Below are positions 21,472 through 38,812 of a stretch of DNA of 64,000 nt, one piece after another. The stretch covers positions 22,261-86,260 of the forward strand of contig JAVSML010001014.1 of assembly GCA_038503035.1 (NCBI GenBank), written 5' to 3'. Each line of letters starts with the position of its first letter. Positions within the stretch are counted from its first letter, which is position 1. This DNA is from Crocodylus rhombifer (lineage: Eukaryota > Chordata > Crocodylia > Crocodylidae). Made by a program: the position numbers and the translations under genes. The notes under the pieces are model-generated. The model was given only the letters and a program-made list of their open reading frames with translations. It ran no database searches and was not told the origin of the DNA.

Positions 21472-22696
21472 CAAGCCTCGCTTAACGCTGTTTCACTTAG
21501 TGCCATTTCACTATAACACTCATTTAAAATTGATACCTGATTTCACTTGGTGCTCAGTGAGTTTAATGCCCGCGGTCGCTATCTTGACCCATTAAAAAAA
21601 CTTGCGGTCGCTGTCTTGGGTCATCAAATACTTTCAGTTTCATTTAACGCTCCGTTTTTCCAGGAACCAATTAAGAGCGCTAAGCCGGGGGGTGCCTGTA
21701 TATATCTCTGTAGCTATTTATATAGATCTAGAGCTATAGGTAGATATATAGATATTGCTATAGAGATATCTATATCGCTATATGTATGTACAAGTACACA
21801 CACAAACGTGCAAGTGTGTAAATAGATGGAGAGATAGAGATAGACAGACATAGCCCACACTTTTCTGAGCTGAAGCTCAGTTCATCACATGTTGTCCAAG
21901 AAACAGTTGCTGGCTAGCCTGAAGTAAAAGGCAGGATAAATTTTCATTATAGACTAGCCAAAGTGCGTATGTGCGCATGCGCGCACACACGTAAATAGAT
22001 GGAGAGACAGAGACAGACGCAGCCCAAGCTTTCCTGAGCTGCAGCTCGCTTCACCACATGCTGCCCGAGACAGCTGCTGCCTAGCCTGAAATAAAAGGGA
22101 GGATAAATTTTCACTTTATAGACTAGCCAAAGTGTGTATGTGTACACACATATGCGCATGTACACGTGTATGTATATATATAGATATAGACAGATAAAGA
22201 GACAAGAGACAAACAGACGCAGCCCAAAGCCGCCCACGATAGCACCGCGTCCCCGGAGGCCGGTCCGCCCCGGTCCGCGCATGCGCACCACAAGCTTTGA
22301 AGCCGCAAAGCCTTCCATCAGCCGCTACCACCGCGCAAGGCCGGACCCACCCCAGCCCGGTCCGGGGCGGAAGGGGGGGCGGCGGGCGCACGTACCGTGC
22401 AGGAGGCCGCGGCGCAGTTCGACTGCCCCCCCCGGGGCACCACCCACCGCGCGCTGCAGTGGGCTCTCGGCCGCGAAGATGGGCTGCAGGCAGGCGGCCC
22501 CCGCACGCCGCCATTCCGCCGTCAGCTGCCCACGTAGCGCCACGCCCAGCGGACCCAAGCCCGGCTGCCCGGCGCGCAGGAAGTGCCGGCGCTGGCACAG
22601 CTCCAGCAGCGCCTCGTAGCCTTCCCAGCCCGGCCCCGTGCTCCGCGCCCGGCAGCCCCCGGTCCCGGCCCGCAGCACGGCCCGCCTCATCGCCAT
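14304..22696 (-). CDS. POLG2: Mitochondrial DNA polymerase accessory subunit (POLG2), one exon not found
   Basis: POLG2 forms the dimer that gives mitochondrial polymerase gamma its processivity; the fold derives from class II aminoacyl-tRNA synthetases. Exons in gene order: 22396-22696, 19298-19424, 19042-19147, 18432-18605, 16180-16260, 15367-15467, 14304-14469. Family signatures include [11 protein letters not shown] and [12 protein letters not shown] (exon 1), [25 protein letters not shown] with [63 protein letters not shown], and [14 protein letters not shown] with [14 protein letters not shown] at the C-terminus. The seven exons join in frame (351 codons plus stop), against about 485 residues in human. 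An exon of about 47 codons expected between 18432 and 16260 was not found, and exon 1 is shorter than in mammals. Start ATG at 22696, or 22690 two codons later. Confidence 0.9.
16322..16360. repeat. Poly(A) tract of about 38 bases
   Basis: An uninterrupted A run in the POLG2 intron where an exon seems to be missing. Runs this long are prone to assembly and sequencing error. Confidence 0.9.
16500..16735. repeat. Probable DNA-transposon remnant
   Basis: The text around CTTTAGTGGTATAAGTATGC, CTGACAAAAGGTGTTTTCTA and CAGCATCACTATACCATCTC resembles non-autonomous DNA elements built on a short reading of 'scaled' bases; a similar flavour appears in reverse near 42840-42990. No clear ends or target duplication were found, so the class is a guess. 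Confidence 0.35.
19706..20035 (+). mobile_element. hAT-type non-autonomous element, uninterrupted copy
   Basis: It begins GAGTGATTCTCAACCAGGGT and ends GCTGAGAAACACTGAT, inverted ends of the CAGTGGTTCTCAACC type. The inside shares GTGATTCACAGGACAAA and GAGTTCTTTGCAACAGAAC with the copies at 6282-7751 and 44049-44335. It lies in POLG2 intron 1. Confidence 0.75.
20279..21228 (+). mobile_element. hAT-like non-autonomous element with GC-rich core
   Basis: The left end reads GGGTGCACTGATAAGG and the right end, reversed, reads GAGGTGGACTGATATAT, so the ends are imperfect inverted repeats. The flanks share TTGGCCAATACCAATGGCC-like and GGTGCCAATCCAATATGG blocks; 20400-21060 is GC-rich filler. It splits the first unit of the repeat array from its own trailing microsatellite, so it inserted after that unit formed. 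The long open frame at 20316-21044 is an accident of the GC-rich core. Confidence 0.6.
21399..21469. repeat. (CA)n and (TA)n microsatellites
   Basis: An AC run covers about 21399-21424 and an AT run about 21435-21469. They follow the second unit of the repeat array. Confidence 0.95.
21470..21698. mobile_element. Short inverted-repeat DNA transposon flanked by TA
   Basis: Left end AGGCAAGCCTCGCTTAACGC and right end (reversed) CAGGCACCCCCCGGCTTAGC form imperfect terminal inverted repeats of about 22 bp. TA is present on both sides, as expected for Tc1/mariner-type insertion; here it lies next to a TA microsatellite, so the duplication itself is not informative. Length is about 229 bp with no coding potential. 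Confidence 0.6.
22276..22287. promoter_or_regulatory. NRF1-type motif inside POLG2 intron 1
   Basis: CGCGCATGCGCA fits the palindromic NRF1 consensus. It lies about 110 bases inside intron 1, still within the CpG-rich 5' region of POLG2. Confidence 0.5.
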
Positions 22697-22723
22697 GCAG
22701 CCTCACGGCGCCCAGACGGGAAA

Positions 22724-22762
22724 TGCGCATGCGCAACGCTCCGTGGTCCGTGCGCATGTGCA
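22724..22762. promoter_or_regulatory. POLG2: Two NRF1-type sites in the POLG2 promoter
   Basis: A perfect palindrome TGCGCATGCGCA at 22724-22735 and a near match TGCGCATGTGCA at 22751-22762 lie 28-66 bases upstream of the POLG2 start codon. NRF1 binds GCGCATGCGC-like sites and activates nuclear genes for mitochondrial functions, which fits a mitochondrial replication factor. The region is CpG rich and has no TATA box. Confidence 0.65.
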
Positions 22763-22887
22763 GCTGCCCACTCCTGCTCCTCCCCCCTACTCGCCGGAAC
22801 AGCTTGGCTGTTCCAGCCTTTGCTGATCCTCCCTCCGCTGCTCTCTGGGACGGCAAGCAGTACACTGGAGCGCTTGCGTTTGAAGCG

Positions 22888-22893
22888 CTTTAT
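22888..22893 (-). terminator. Candidate minus-strand polyadenylation signal of an unknown transcript
   Basis: CTTTATTGACTGG on the plus strand gives CCAGTCAATAAAG on the minus strand. Upstream of it an open frame of 87 codons (23191-22928) follows a possible acceptor (TTTGGCAG). It resembles a terminal exon in layout, but I recognise no protein family. Confidence 0.25.
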
Positions 22894-23995
22894 TGACTGG
22901 AGGAAGATTTGCAGGGTGGCGGCCATGTTAAATGGGTGGGGGAGGGGAGGGGAGAAAGTAAACCCACATAGCCCCACAGAGCTGGCATGCCTCCCCCAGA
23001 TGTTGTTGGTGAGGCACTGGTTGTGATGCCAACTCCTGCTGGTTTCTTCCAGGAGCAGGAGCCTGCCAGGTGCCCCAGAGCTTTGGGATGCGAGGAAACA
23101 GGTTGTGGCAGTTCTCTTCAGAGCAGCAGCACATTGCCATGGCAGAGGTTCCCCAGACAATCCAGTAGCGAAGTGATCCTTCTGCTGCCAAATGTGTGGT
23201 GGAGGCGAGTGAAGCCTGGTAATGAGCTCCCAGCTGGCAGTCTGACTCAGGAGCAGGGCAGTGGAAATTTCCATAGATAAGGCCTTTGCTAAATCATGTT
23301 TTTGAATTAGAGCCGGTAGGTGGAGCTGCTTGAAGAAGAGAGTAGGCTTTCAGTGTGCCATGAAAAATTCATGCCTAGTCAGTCCCACTGAACTGGAATA
23401 ATCCCCTCATCGGCTCTTTGCTGTACTCCCCGGCCCTACCACCCAGAAGAGTGACAGACAGAAAATCAGAGACAAGAATTTACTAGGTCACTAGGTCAGC
23501 CTGAAGAATTAAACTTCTAAAACAAAATGAATCTAATTCACAGTGCTGTCTGCACTGGGATCACGTTGCTAGTTACAATGGTACTTACAAAATCAGATCC
23601 AACACTTGCTCAGCTCCGACACCTGCCAGGGATATCAGGCTGAAAATTGGGATTAAATTGAATAGGGATTTTTATCTGCTAAGCATGCCACATATTGCCA
23701 TCAAGGAATCTGACCTAGAATTTTTAATTAATAAAAAAAATACATGTTGGTGTCACAAGCATCGTGAAGAATTCTGATCCCATTTTCAGGAGAGGCCATG
23801 TTCAATTAAGTCAGTGCAAAAACCACTCCGGACCTAAAAGCCACAAAGTGTACAGCAAAACATGCATGTAAGAAGGTGAGATATATCACTTTCACCATGA
23901 GCTAATTTCACACTATGGAAACTAAGTGATGCTTCTTCCTGTCCCAAAGAACTTCCATTCAATATTACATGAGAAAACAACTCAATGTGTAACTT

Positions 23996-24051
23996 CTAGC
24001 ATCTTGCAGTGTCATCTGCTATGTCACAGCTTTAATACTGCAAGATGCTAG
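23996..24051. repeat. Inverted repeat, 15-bp arms
   Basis: CTAGCATCTTGCAGT at 23996-24010 and its exact reverse complement at 24037-24051, separated by a 26-base loop. It may be the end of an old inverted-repeat element or an RNA hairpin. Confidence 0.8.
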
Positions 24052-26074
24052 GTGTCATAGTGGCTGCTGATAGACACAAAAAAACCCAAAAAACTGTGCT
24101 TGAATGAGGTATTGGATAAAAGTGCTAAAAAGCCCTGCTGAAGCACACGATCTACACAGGTGTTGGGCAAGCCGAGTTAAACTGATGCAGCTCTTCCAGA
24201 TACATGCTACACACAGTGAAGGGGGCACAAAGCTTAAAGCAAAGCACCATTTTGTGTTGTGTCCCATTCATACCCCCATCCCCATTGCTCCCCCCACCTG
24301 TTAGTGGCCTTTGAGGTTAGATGGAACCATGGAAAAAGGGATTTTGAAGCGAGAAAGCTGGCGACGGGTCACGAACAGCACAAAAACCCAACCTTCACTA
24401 GCAATAAGGCAAATAGGACAAACCACAATCCTCTAAATTGAGGATTCAGAATGGAAACATGCAGTCCAGCAGCTTAGTGCTGCACGAATGCCCTTGTTGC
24501 ATAAACATTCCGTAAAAACACTTTTAATCATATTGTTCCAAGAAATTGGGTTCAAAGTTTAAGCAGGCATGCAAAACACTACATGCTAGATAAAAGTGGC
24601 TTTGTTCCACTCAAAAGATTACATTTTTATAGGCATACAGCTATTGATTTATTAGCATTTAATTTGGCATCCTTTTGACAAATAAGGTGGGGGTAAGTGC
24701 AAGATGGCCCTAGAACTGGGATTTAACCATAGTACTCAACAGCAGAACCCCAGCTTTCACTACAGGGTGTAGGGCTATTGCACTGCATAATGAATGCATG
24801 CAGTGACCATATATTCTTTGGTCAGAACTGGAAAATTCCATCAACTCATTGAGCAGGGATACTCTACAAATCTAACATTCAGTAAACAAAGGTTCTTTGG
24901 GTGACTCTGGTATTGTTTATTAGACCAACTTAAATAGTTGGGGAAAACTTTTAGCAAGCTTTCACATTTAAAAACCCTTCATCAGGGTGAGGAAACTCCC
25001 TAACATGTGGCAAAGTTCCCCATTATATTTTTTCTACAAGCCCTTTTACCATTTCTAGAAAAAAGTGGCCCTAAACAGTTACATGTCCTGTGCCAAGTAT
25101 GCCAGCTGCTATCTGGTTTCCTTTTCCTAGTACCCCATTTGTAACCAACTACCATGTTCTCTACTTGGATTGTGAACTCTTCATGGACAGGAATCTCTTT
25201 TATTCCAAGGTGTATACCACTACCTAGCAGGCCAGGATCAGGCCTAGAGCAAAGCTTTAAAATGAGGGTGATAATATACATTGGTTTGTTTTCCAGGTAG
25301 CACAGTTGCAATAGGCGCACGGGTTTGTTTTCATGACTTGTTCCTGTAAACAACACAATGAACTAAGACACTATATTAGTGGGCATTACCCAACAGGCTG
25401 TGACTGTGTAAAGGTACCAGACAAGCCTCCAGAAGTCTCCCCTATCATGTTCTGCATTTAAAATGATCAAGTTTAGTTGAAGAAGGTTTGGGAAACTGAG
25501 GTTGGAACAGACATTTGGCTTGTAGTTTTTCCATTTCTCAAAATGAAAGATCATTTTAGCTACCCTAAGCCACTAAGGCTTGGTATATACTTGTAAAAGA
25601 CAACTGCATAACTTTTTGAATGTACAGGAAGGTATCTTGAATGTAGGCCTATCATACTTTTTTTTTTTTTTTTTTTTTTTAAAAGCTATACATAGGAGTA
25701 GAAAGACCACAGGGTCCATTTTATGTTCCTGCTAACTGACCATACCCAGATGACTTGGATGTTTGACCCCAAAATAGCACCAACTCAGTAATCTGCTTCC
25801 ATATAGTACCAAACCATAGATGTATCTGACATTATCCTGTTAGAGAAGCTACTATTAGCTTAACTGTATCTACCACATATGTATCTTCCCATCATGTTCT
25901 TTAGATAAAGTATGTAGATTCTTTACTAACTAAAACATGTGCACAGACTTACAAAAATTAGCATGAGACCAAGCAAGTTCCTTCCCAGGATTTAAAAGCT
26001 TCAGCAAACTGCAAGCATGTGAAGAAAAAAAAAAACAACACAACCATTCCAAGAAAATTCAGTCTTCAAATATC

Positions 26075-26080
26075 TTTATT
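26075..26080 (-). terminator. DDX5: Polyadenylation signal of DDX5
   Basis: TTTATT on the plus strand gives AATAAA on the minus strand, about 270 bases after the DDX5 stop codon. It is the first canonical signal I see after the stop and would define a 3' UTR of about 290 bases. Confidence 0.7.
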
Positions 26081-26347
26081 GGAAGGCCATGCACTGCCTT
26101 CGGTATTTCAAATCACTGTACATTTACTCTGAAAACACTGCTTGCATTTTCTAGTACAAAAAAACTAAAAATTGTTTCAGGAATGTAGAGAAATATTCAA
26201 CTTAAATAGCGAAAAAAAGTGCACCATAATTACTGCTGCACTGCAGTCATTTCTGCATTTCCCATAAGTTTCTTAAATAACTATCCTGTCTTGGTAACAC
26301 ACAATATAAAGAGCAATTATGAAAAACAGACATTTAAATATACTAAG

Positions 26348-32793
<6,446 letters not shown>

Positions 32794-32914
32794 GGCGGTG
32801 CTGCTGAAGGAAGCGATTTTGCTGGTTGGCGGCGACGTCGGCAGAGAAGAAATAAGGTCCCGAGATATCGGCGGGGGCCAATGAATGGGGAGCGGCCGTC
32901 CGGCCGGATGCCGG

Positions 32915-32963
32915 TTATATAGCCGGCGCCGCGAGGCATGCTGGGAGCCGGCTCGTGACGTCA
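32915..32963 (-). promoter_or_regulatory. DDX5: DDX5 core promoter: TATA box and CRE
   Basis: TATATAA reads on the minus strand at 32921-32915, about 120 bases upstream of the start codon, which predicts initiation near 32885-32890. A full palindromic cAMP-response element TGACGTCA lies at 32956-32963, about 40 bases further upstream. An inverted CCAAT motif sits near 32877-32882. The whole area (about 32150-33420) is a CpG island. Confidence 0.7.
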
Positions 32964-33771
32964 GCGCAGGACCTACCCGGCTGTTTTATGTAAGCCGCTG
33001 CCGGTGGGCGGGGCCGCCGCGCAATGGACGCGCGCTCCTGCCTGCTGGCTGGTTGGCTGCGGCGCGGGCGGGCGGAAGTGCCCCGCCCAAATCGGGCGCG
33101 GCTCGCGCTGCCCTCACACTGCTCAGCCCGCCGGCCGCGTGCCGGGAACCCCAGGCGGCTTCTCGCCCTTCCCCCTTCCACGCCTGCGCGGCTGAGCGCG
33201 CCTGCGCAGTGCCGACTTCGTATGTACAACCCCCCCCACCCGCTCCCTGGGTGACTGCGGCGCGTCCTCACCGCGCCCCCAGGACCGGTGTTTTCATCGC
33301 CCCCGTTCGCAGCCAAAGAGCCGCCGCGGGGATGAAACTAGCCTTCCCTGGGAAAGGACCTGCGCAAGTACAGGGAGGCTGGACCCGATGCTCTGTGCAA
33401 GACTTTGGAAACATCTGAAGCCCCTGGCGGGGGTGGAAGATGTTTGCCCGTAGTAGGGCTGCTTACGGTTCCGGATTGACTCACTGATTTGGACTTCATT
33501 TGGCTGGGAACACGAAAAAATTCATTAAAAAAACCCCAAAAAACTGTAACATCTAGGAAACCCGTGCAGTGCTGGGCAGCCTGGGTCCTGCGACTGCGGG
33601 GCAGTGGCATTTGTAGGATGTATTAATGTTGCAAGACAATGGGTGCCCCCTGCCCCTCCTCGGGGCCCTGTGCCAGCTGTGCTCTCTCTGCTGCGAGGGA
33701 CAGCCCCCACTGCCAAACTGCCATAGCAGAACCGCCACAGCACCACGTCCTGCCAATTAAACCACCCTGGG

Positions 33772-34130
33772 CACATCTACATGTGCACATTTACTGTGCA
33801 GTAAATCAAAATTACTGTACAGTATGGGCACGCATCTACACATGCATGCTTCCTCCAGAAGCGGAGTAAATATGGTGACTCACACCATCGTGAGCATATA
33901 TTTGCTACCTGCATTATGCTGGTATCAAATTTATGCCTGATGTGTTACTGTGCAGTAACACTGTATGTGGACTGATTTGGGTCTAACCTTAGTCCCAAGT
34001 CACTCCACACAGCATTAATGCGCTTTCATGCCCACATATATAGACCCTGACCTATTCCCACTTACTGTACAGTAAATTTGTGCAATAAGTTACTAAACTG
34101 GCATATATGCATGTGTAGACTGTGTAGCTG
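33772..34130. repeat. Palindrome-rich DNA-transposon remnant
   Basis: Repeated self-complementary blocks such as TTACTGTGCAGTAA, TTACTGTACAGTAA and GCAGTAA recur, with ACATCTACATGTGCA at the left and TGCATGTGTAGACTGTG at the right forming loose inverted ends. Such internal palindromes are common in non-autonomous DNA elements. Confidence 0.5.
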
Positions 34131-37100
34131 CAGTGTTATCTCTCACTTGAGTTGAGCTAGATCATGTGATGTAACCCAAGCAAAAGTGCAGGGAAAACGC
34201 CCCTAAGGGCATAGCTACAGAAGCAAGTTATTCTGAACTAAACTAGGGTGTGAACTCAGGGCATTGGCACATATACAAGTTACCATGAGGTAAACCAGGG
34301 TGTGACCTCCATGTTACCTATTCCAGAGGTCACTGCCCATAAACATGCTTTTACCCAGCAGTAAATGCAAGGTGAGGCACCCAGTTGACACCCCATGTAG
34401 GAGCTGCTTGGCAGCAGCTGCCCATATGCACATGCTTACTCTGCAAGGAGCAGCAGCTGCCCATTGGGGAAAAAAGGAAGGAAAAGCTACCTCATTTTTG
34501 TCATGGGGAAAGCTCATTCAGAAAAGCACTTACCACAGAGCAGCTGCAGGACAGTCTGTACTACCAAGTACAGCCTCTTCACCCCGTTATTTACCAAAAA
34601 GCACTTCAGTTTCATATTGCTCCTTTTTCTAGTAATTTATACATATTAGATATTTTTCTTAGTCTTTCCCAGCATTGCTACTATTTAAAACATTCAAGAA
34701 AATAACCTGGCTTCAAAAGAAGATTGAGGCAGTGGGTATGGCTACCCCAACAAGTTAGCCTAGGGAAAGACAGCCAGCCTGCATGTGGTGCAGGTGGACC
34801 CTGCAGATGCGTGGCACCGCAGACTGGGGAGGGCCCAGGCAGTACAGCAGCACAGGCCAGGAAGTAAAGAGCAGAGCAGCCAGTGGGCAGGGAGTGCAAA
34901 TCAAGAAACAAAAAACAAAGCAGCAGATAGGGCAGGGCGCTGAAAGCAGAGCAGCAGATCAGGTGCAGGAAAGGGATCAGAGTGGCAGTTTCAGGAGATG
35001 TGGGGCAGGGACAGGCAACCCCTGGCATGCGTGCCAGAGTGTGGCATGGGAAGACATTATGCCTGGGCAGATGGCAGGGTAGGGGCCAGGTCTCTACTGC
35101 CATAATGAGGACCAGACCCCTCACGGCTCCCATGCCACCCACCCCTTGTGCACCAACATCTTACAAGTCAAAGTTGCAGGTGTATTTGGTACTCTGCCCA
35201 ACACTGCCTACCACTGGTGTGGGGCTAATTTGTGGCATACTTGACAAAATGGTTAGGCCCCCACTGAGCTGGGGGAGATGAATTTATAGCATATTAGCTA
35301 CTCCATGGTAACCATCTATGTGCACACTCTTAGCCTGAAGAAAATGCAAGGTACCTTACCTCACTTTTACTGAGGGGTGAAAGCTACCTTGCATTTATTG
35401 CAAAGAGCATTCACGTGAGAAGTTGCCATGGAGACAGGTTAATGCACTGTGAATTCAGCATTAGCTTACCTGGATACAACTTGTAACCATACCCTGAAAG
35501 TCCTATTTACACCCAAGCTGAAACAGTAGCTGTAAGAGGTGCAAACAGCTCAACTGACCTCAAATAAAATAGTTAATTACAATGCTTTGGCAGTCCTGGC
35601 ATGATACTGCAGCCCTGATGGTCAAGGAATCATGCAAGAAACAAAGGATCTTTGTGGGCAATATCTTTAATTGGACCAACTGCATGATTGAGGTAAAGTC
35701 AGATCAGCTTTCAAATGCAAGGTATTTTTTTTAATCAGATGTGCAGGAAGAAGCAGGCACAGCTATGATTAAAAACAGTGTGTAGGGGCTGTGAAATTGA
35801 AGGACAGATTCTCAGGGGTAGCAGACAAACAATTACTAGAAAAAAGAAACTTAGATTAATAGGAGATCAAGATCTATCAAAAGGAAGGGGGCTCATTATC
35901 ACCTTTAGTGATGAGGAAGGATTGGGGGAATTGGGTAGATCACGGTATGCCATAAAGTCAGTATCAGCGTTCAGTCCTTGGTTCTTAGGATCTAGCCAGC
36001 TTATCACAGTTCCCGATATAGCCATGCTGGAATGACCCAGCTGGGGCTTGTTCACACAGCTGCGCTAGGCTCCAGCTCAATCCAGCTATGTGGGAATAGG
36101 GTCCTATCCCTCTGTGAAGGGCTGGGAGTGGGGGGGAAGACTTGAAAATTTGGTGTTGGGGGCAGCAGCAGTGTTAGTTGCCACTGCTCCCCCACCACCA
36201 AATCACTGGACCCACAGGGAGACCTGAAAGCTCTGTGGGTCAGACCTGGCTTGTGGGCTAGGGGTTGAGCACCCCTGGATTAGAAGAATAATTAAATAAA
36301 TTGCAGGCTACACTTGACAAAAAGCAAACACTGAGAAAAAAATTCCCAGCCCCTCCTCCACTCCTGGCTTTCAAACAACCTCCTTACTTTGCCCACCTCA
36401 ATCTCAGAAACAAACTCCCCACTGTTGAACTGATACCAGAAGGGGCACATCCAGCCTTACCAACAGATTTAAAAAACCCCACAAAAAACTGTCAACACAT
36501 CTCCACTGCTTTAACAATGAACACCAACCAACAACAAACCCATCAGCATCAATGGATCCTACATGTGCCTCTCCCAAAATATGATATATTCAGCCCACAC
36601 CAACAAGTGCCTTCATAGTAGTTATATATGGGTGAAACTAAAACTGCATACCAGAATGGTCAAAAAATATATATAAATAAAGGACAGAAACACACAAGTG
36701 CCAGTAGGAGCACATTGTCTCCAAATAATATAAAATTAAAATAATAAGATAAAATTAAAAAAACAAACAAAATCACTTTTTCTGACCCTGCTATCCCCAT
36801 GCTCAAGGGCAATATACAAACACTTATGTGGTGAACTTGAGAAAAAAATTTCACGACATTTAGAATCAAGGACTGAACCCCGATGTTGACTTCATAGCAT
36901 ATTATTATGCTGTCGATTCCTGAAATTCTTCCTTCACACTACAGATGATAACCACCTTCCTCTTTTGATGGGTCATGATCTCCCATTAATCAAGCTTCTT
37001 TATCTGCTGTTTGTCTGCTGCCCTTGGGACTCTCTCTCCTCCAATTTCACAACCCTATACACCATTTCAGTGTTCCTGCACCTGCTTCTTCCCTCAAAGT

Positions 37101-37329
37101 TTTTGATTACAGGGCATTCTTCATCAGGTTTATCACCATCGTGCAGTTAACCCAATAAAAAAGGTAAAATCAGCCACAAAAATCCTTGCCTGTCACAAAT
37201 ACAATGCTGTTACTTGTCTAACTGATGACATAACTTCCACCCTTATTCAATGCAGATACATATTCTAGAGTTGTATAATTTAAACTGTTTGTAGTGAAAA
37301 AAAGCTGGCCTAGGGAAAGGAGGATGATT

Positions 37330-37560
37330 TTTGTGGCAAAGACACCTAACTGGAATTCAGGCAACATGTGTCCGCTTCCTGGTTTTGTAACAGACTTCCT
37401 TTTTCACATTTGGTGAACCTGTTAAAAACAAACAAACAAACAAACAAACCCCTTTGTGCTTCAGTCTCCCTACTTGTAAAACAGGAGTAAGACTTCTCTC
37501 CCACTCAGAGCCACTGTGAAAAATTAAATGAGGCATTCAGACAATACAGCCATCTCCAGT
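37330..37560 (+). mobile_element. MIR-like SINE carrying a (CAAA)n insert
   Basis: The region reads like the MIR core and 3' part: TTGTGCTTCAGTCTCCCTAC, TTGTAAAACAGGAGTAAGA and AAATTAAATGAGGCATTCAG. An expanded AAAC run at about 37424-37449 interrupts it. MIR elements are ancient and shared across amniotes. Confidence 0.6.
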
Positions 37561-38812
37561 CTTATACCGCAAACCTCGGTTTGGTACCAGTAAATGACTG
37601 GTTTGTCTCTCCCTCATTCACTGCTCCCAAGGCAGCAGTTTACATCCCACTTGCCTGTCTTGGGCCTGTTTTATGCACCAGACATGATGCATATGTAGGA
37701 CCGTAATGAATGGGGCACTTTATATCCTGGTGTCACATGACAAGATGCAGCAGGAGATTCTGAAAACCCTGGAGGGGATTACAATGGTGTTTAGTAGACA
37801 AGCAAGCACACTTCTACCGCTGCATGTCGCTACTCAGAGGAAGGTGGATTTTCTTCCCCAATGACAAATACTCCCAATGTCCCCATGTTCTAGAAGAAAT
37901 CTTCCAGGGGTTCAAACCATGCAAGCTTCCTAAACACTCGCACCGCACCTGCACCCCTTAAACCCACTCACTCTCAACGGAGGTTGCCCACTGTAAATCC
38001 TACTTGTACCTATTAGCAAGATCCTCCTAGTTGGCAAGATCAGTCACAGGAACTCTGCCATGCCCTGCTCTTATCATGCCTGCCAGGGCACACCTTACAC
38101 CCTCGACCGCAAATCACATGCACTCGACATGTGGACATCACAGCCATCCGAGGCGAGACATTTTCAGATGGTGGGCATCACCTCCATCCTCGCGATTTAA
38201 CGCCGCATCTCCTTTCAGGCTTCCACGCAGGACTTCCCATGTCTTGCTCCCGGTTGCATTATTCGCTGGCTTGCAACGGTGTCCGTGACACGGCCGACAA
38301 GCCGGCAATGGAGAAAGGGGGGGCACAGGAGAGAGGCACAGGGGCAACAGCAGAGCGGCCCAGCAGGGAGGGCGATTACCCGGCCTGTCAACGGGCCTTA
38401 TTGGCAGGTCTCTCGCTACCTGGGGGCCAGGTTTCAGGGCAGGAAGGAGGCACCAGTGCCCGGGGGAGCCCTCTGCACCCAGGGGCTGATGGGCTGTCTC
38501 TAGAGGCTCCTTAAGGGGGGGGTCTCCCCCATCCACTGGGGACTCTTGCAGGGATCCCCCATAGGGCACCCCCCATCTGGGGGCGGGGACCCATAAACCC
38601 CCCTCCCACCCCCGCAAATGTTCGGTCCCGGAAGAGCTGTGTATGGGGGGAGCCACGTGACCTCACGCCAGCTCCCGTTGCTAGGCTGCCGCCACGTGAC
38701 CCAACGCTGCGCACAATTCCCCCCCCCGCAGCGGGAGGGGAAGAGAACCTTCCCGTGAGATCCCGGCGACAGAACGCCTGGCAGGAAGTCCCACCCCTTC
38801 CGGCAGCAGACA

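Larger units (their letters stand above)
20159..22145. repeat. Four-copy repeat array with a microsatellite after each unit
   Basis: Four related units of about 115 bp occur at 20159-20276, 21278-21392, 21859-21970 and 22027-22140. Each runs from an AGCTTTCCTGAGCTGAAGCT-like start, through TTCATCA and TAGCCTGAAGTAAAA-like blocks, to ATAGACTAGCCAAAGTGTGT. Each is followed by TG/CA or TA microsatellite sequence. Units 3 and 4 are 168 bp apart; two DNA transposons separate the earlier ones. The array lies in POLG2 intron 1. Confidence 0.8.
22763..26060. other. Intergenic region between POLG2 5' end and DDX5 3' end
   Basis: No gene that I recognise. The first 150 bases continue the CpG-rich POLG2 promoter. 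A minus-strand AATAAA at 22888-22893 follows a stretch without obvious repeats (22900-23280). A 15-bp inverted repeat lies at 23996-24051. Sequence at 24890-24990 resembles the inverted-repeat element at 42268-42409. A 22-base T run lies near 25660. The rest is unremarkable AT-rich DNA. Confidence 0.6.

Noticed and set aside
22116..22865. 249-codon minus-strand frame over POLG2 exon 1
   Set aside because: It is a frame-shifted reading of the CpG-rich exon and promoter; the true POLG2 frame is the one encoding [10 protein letters not shown].
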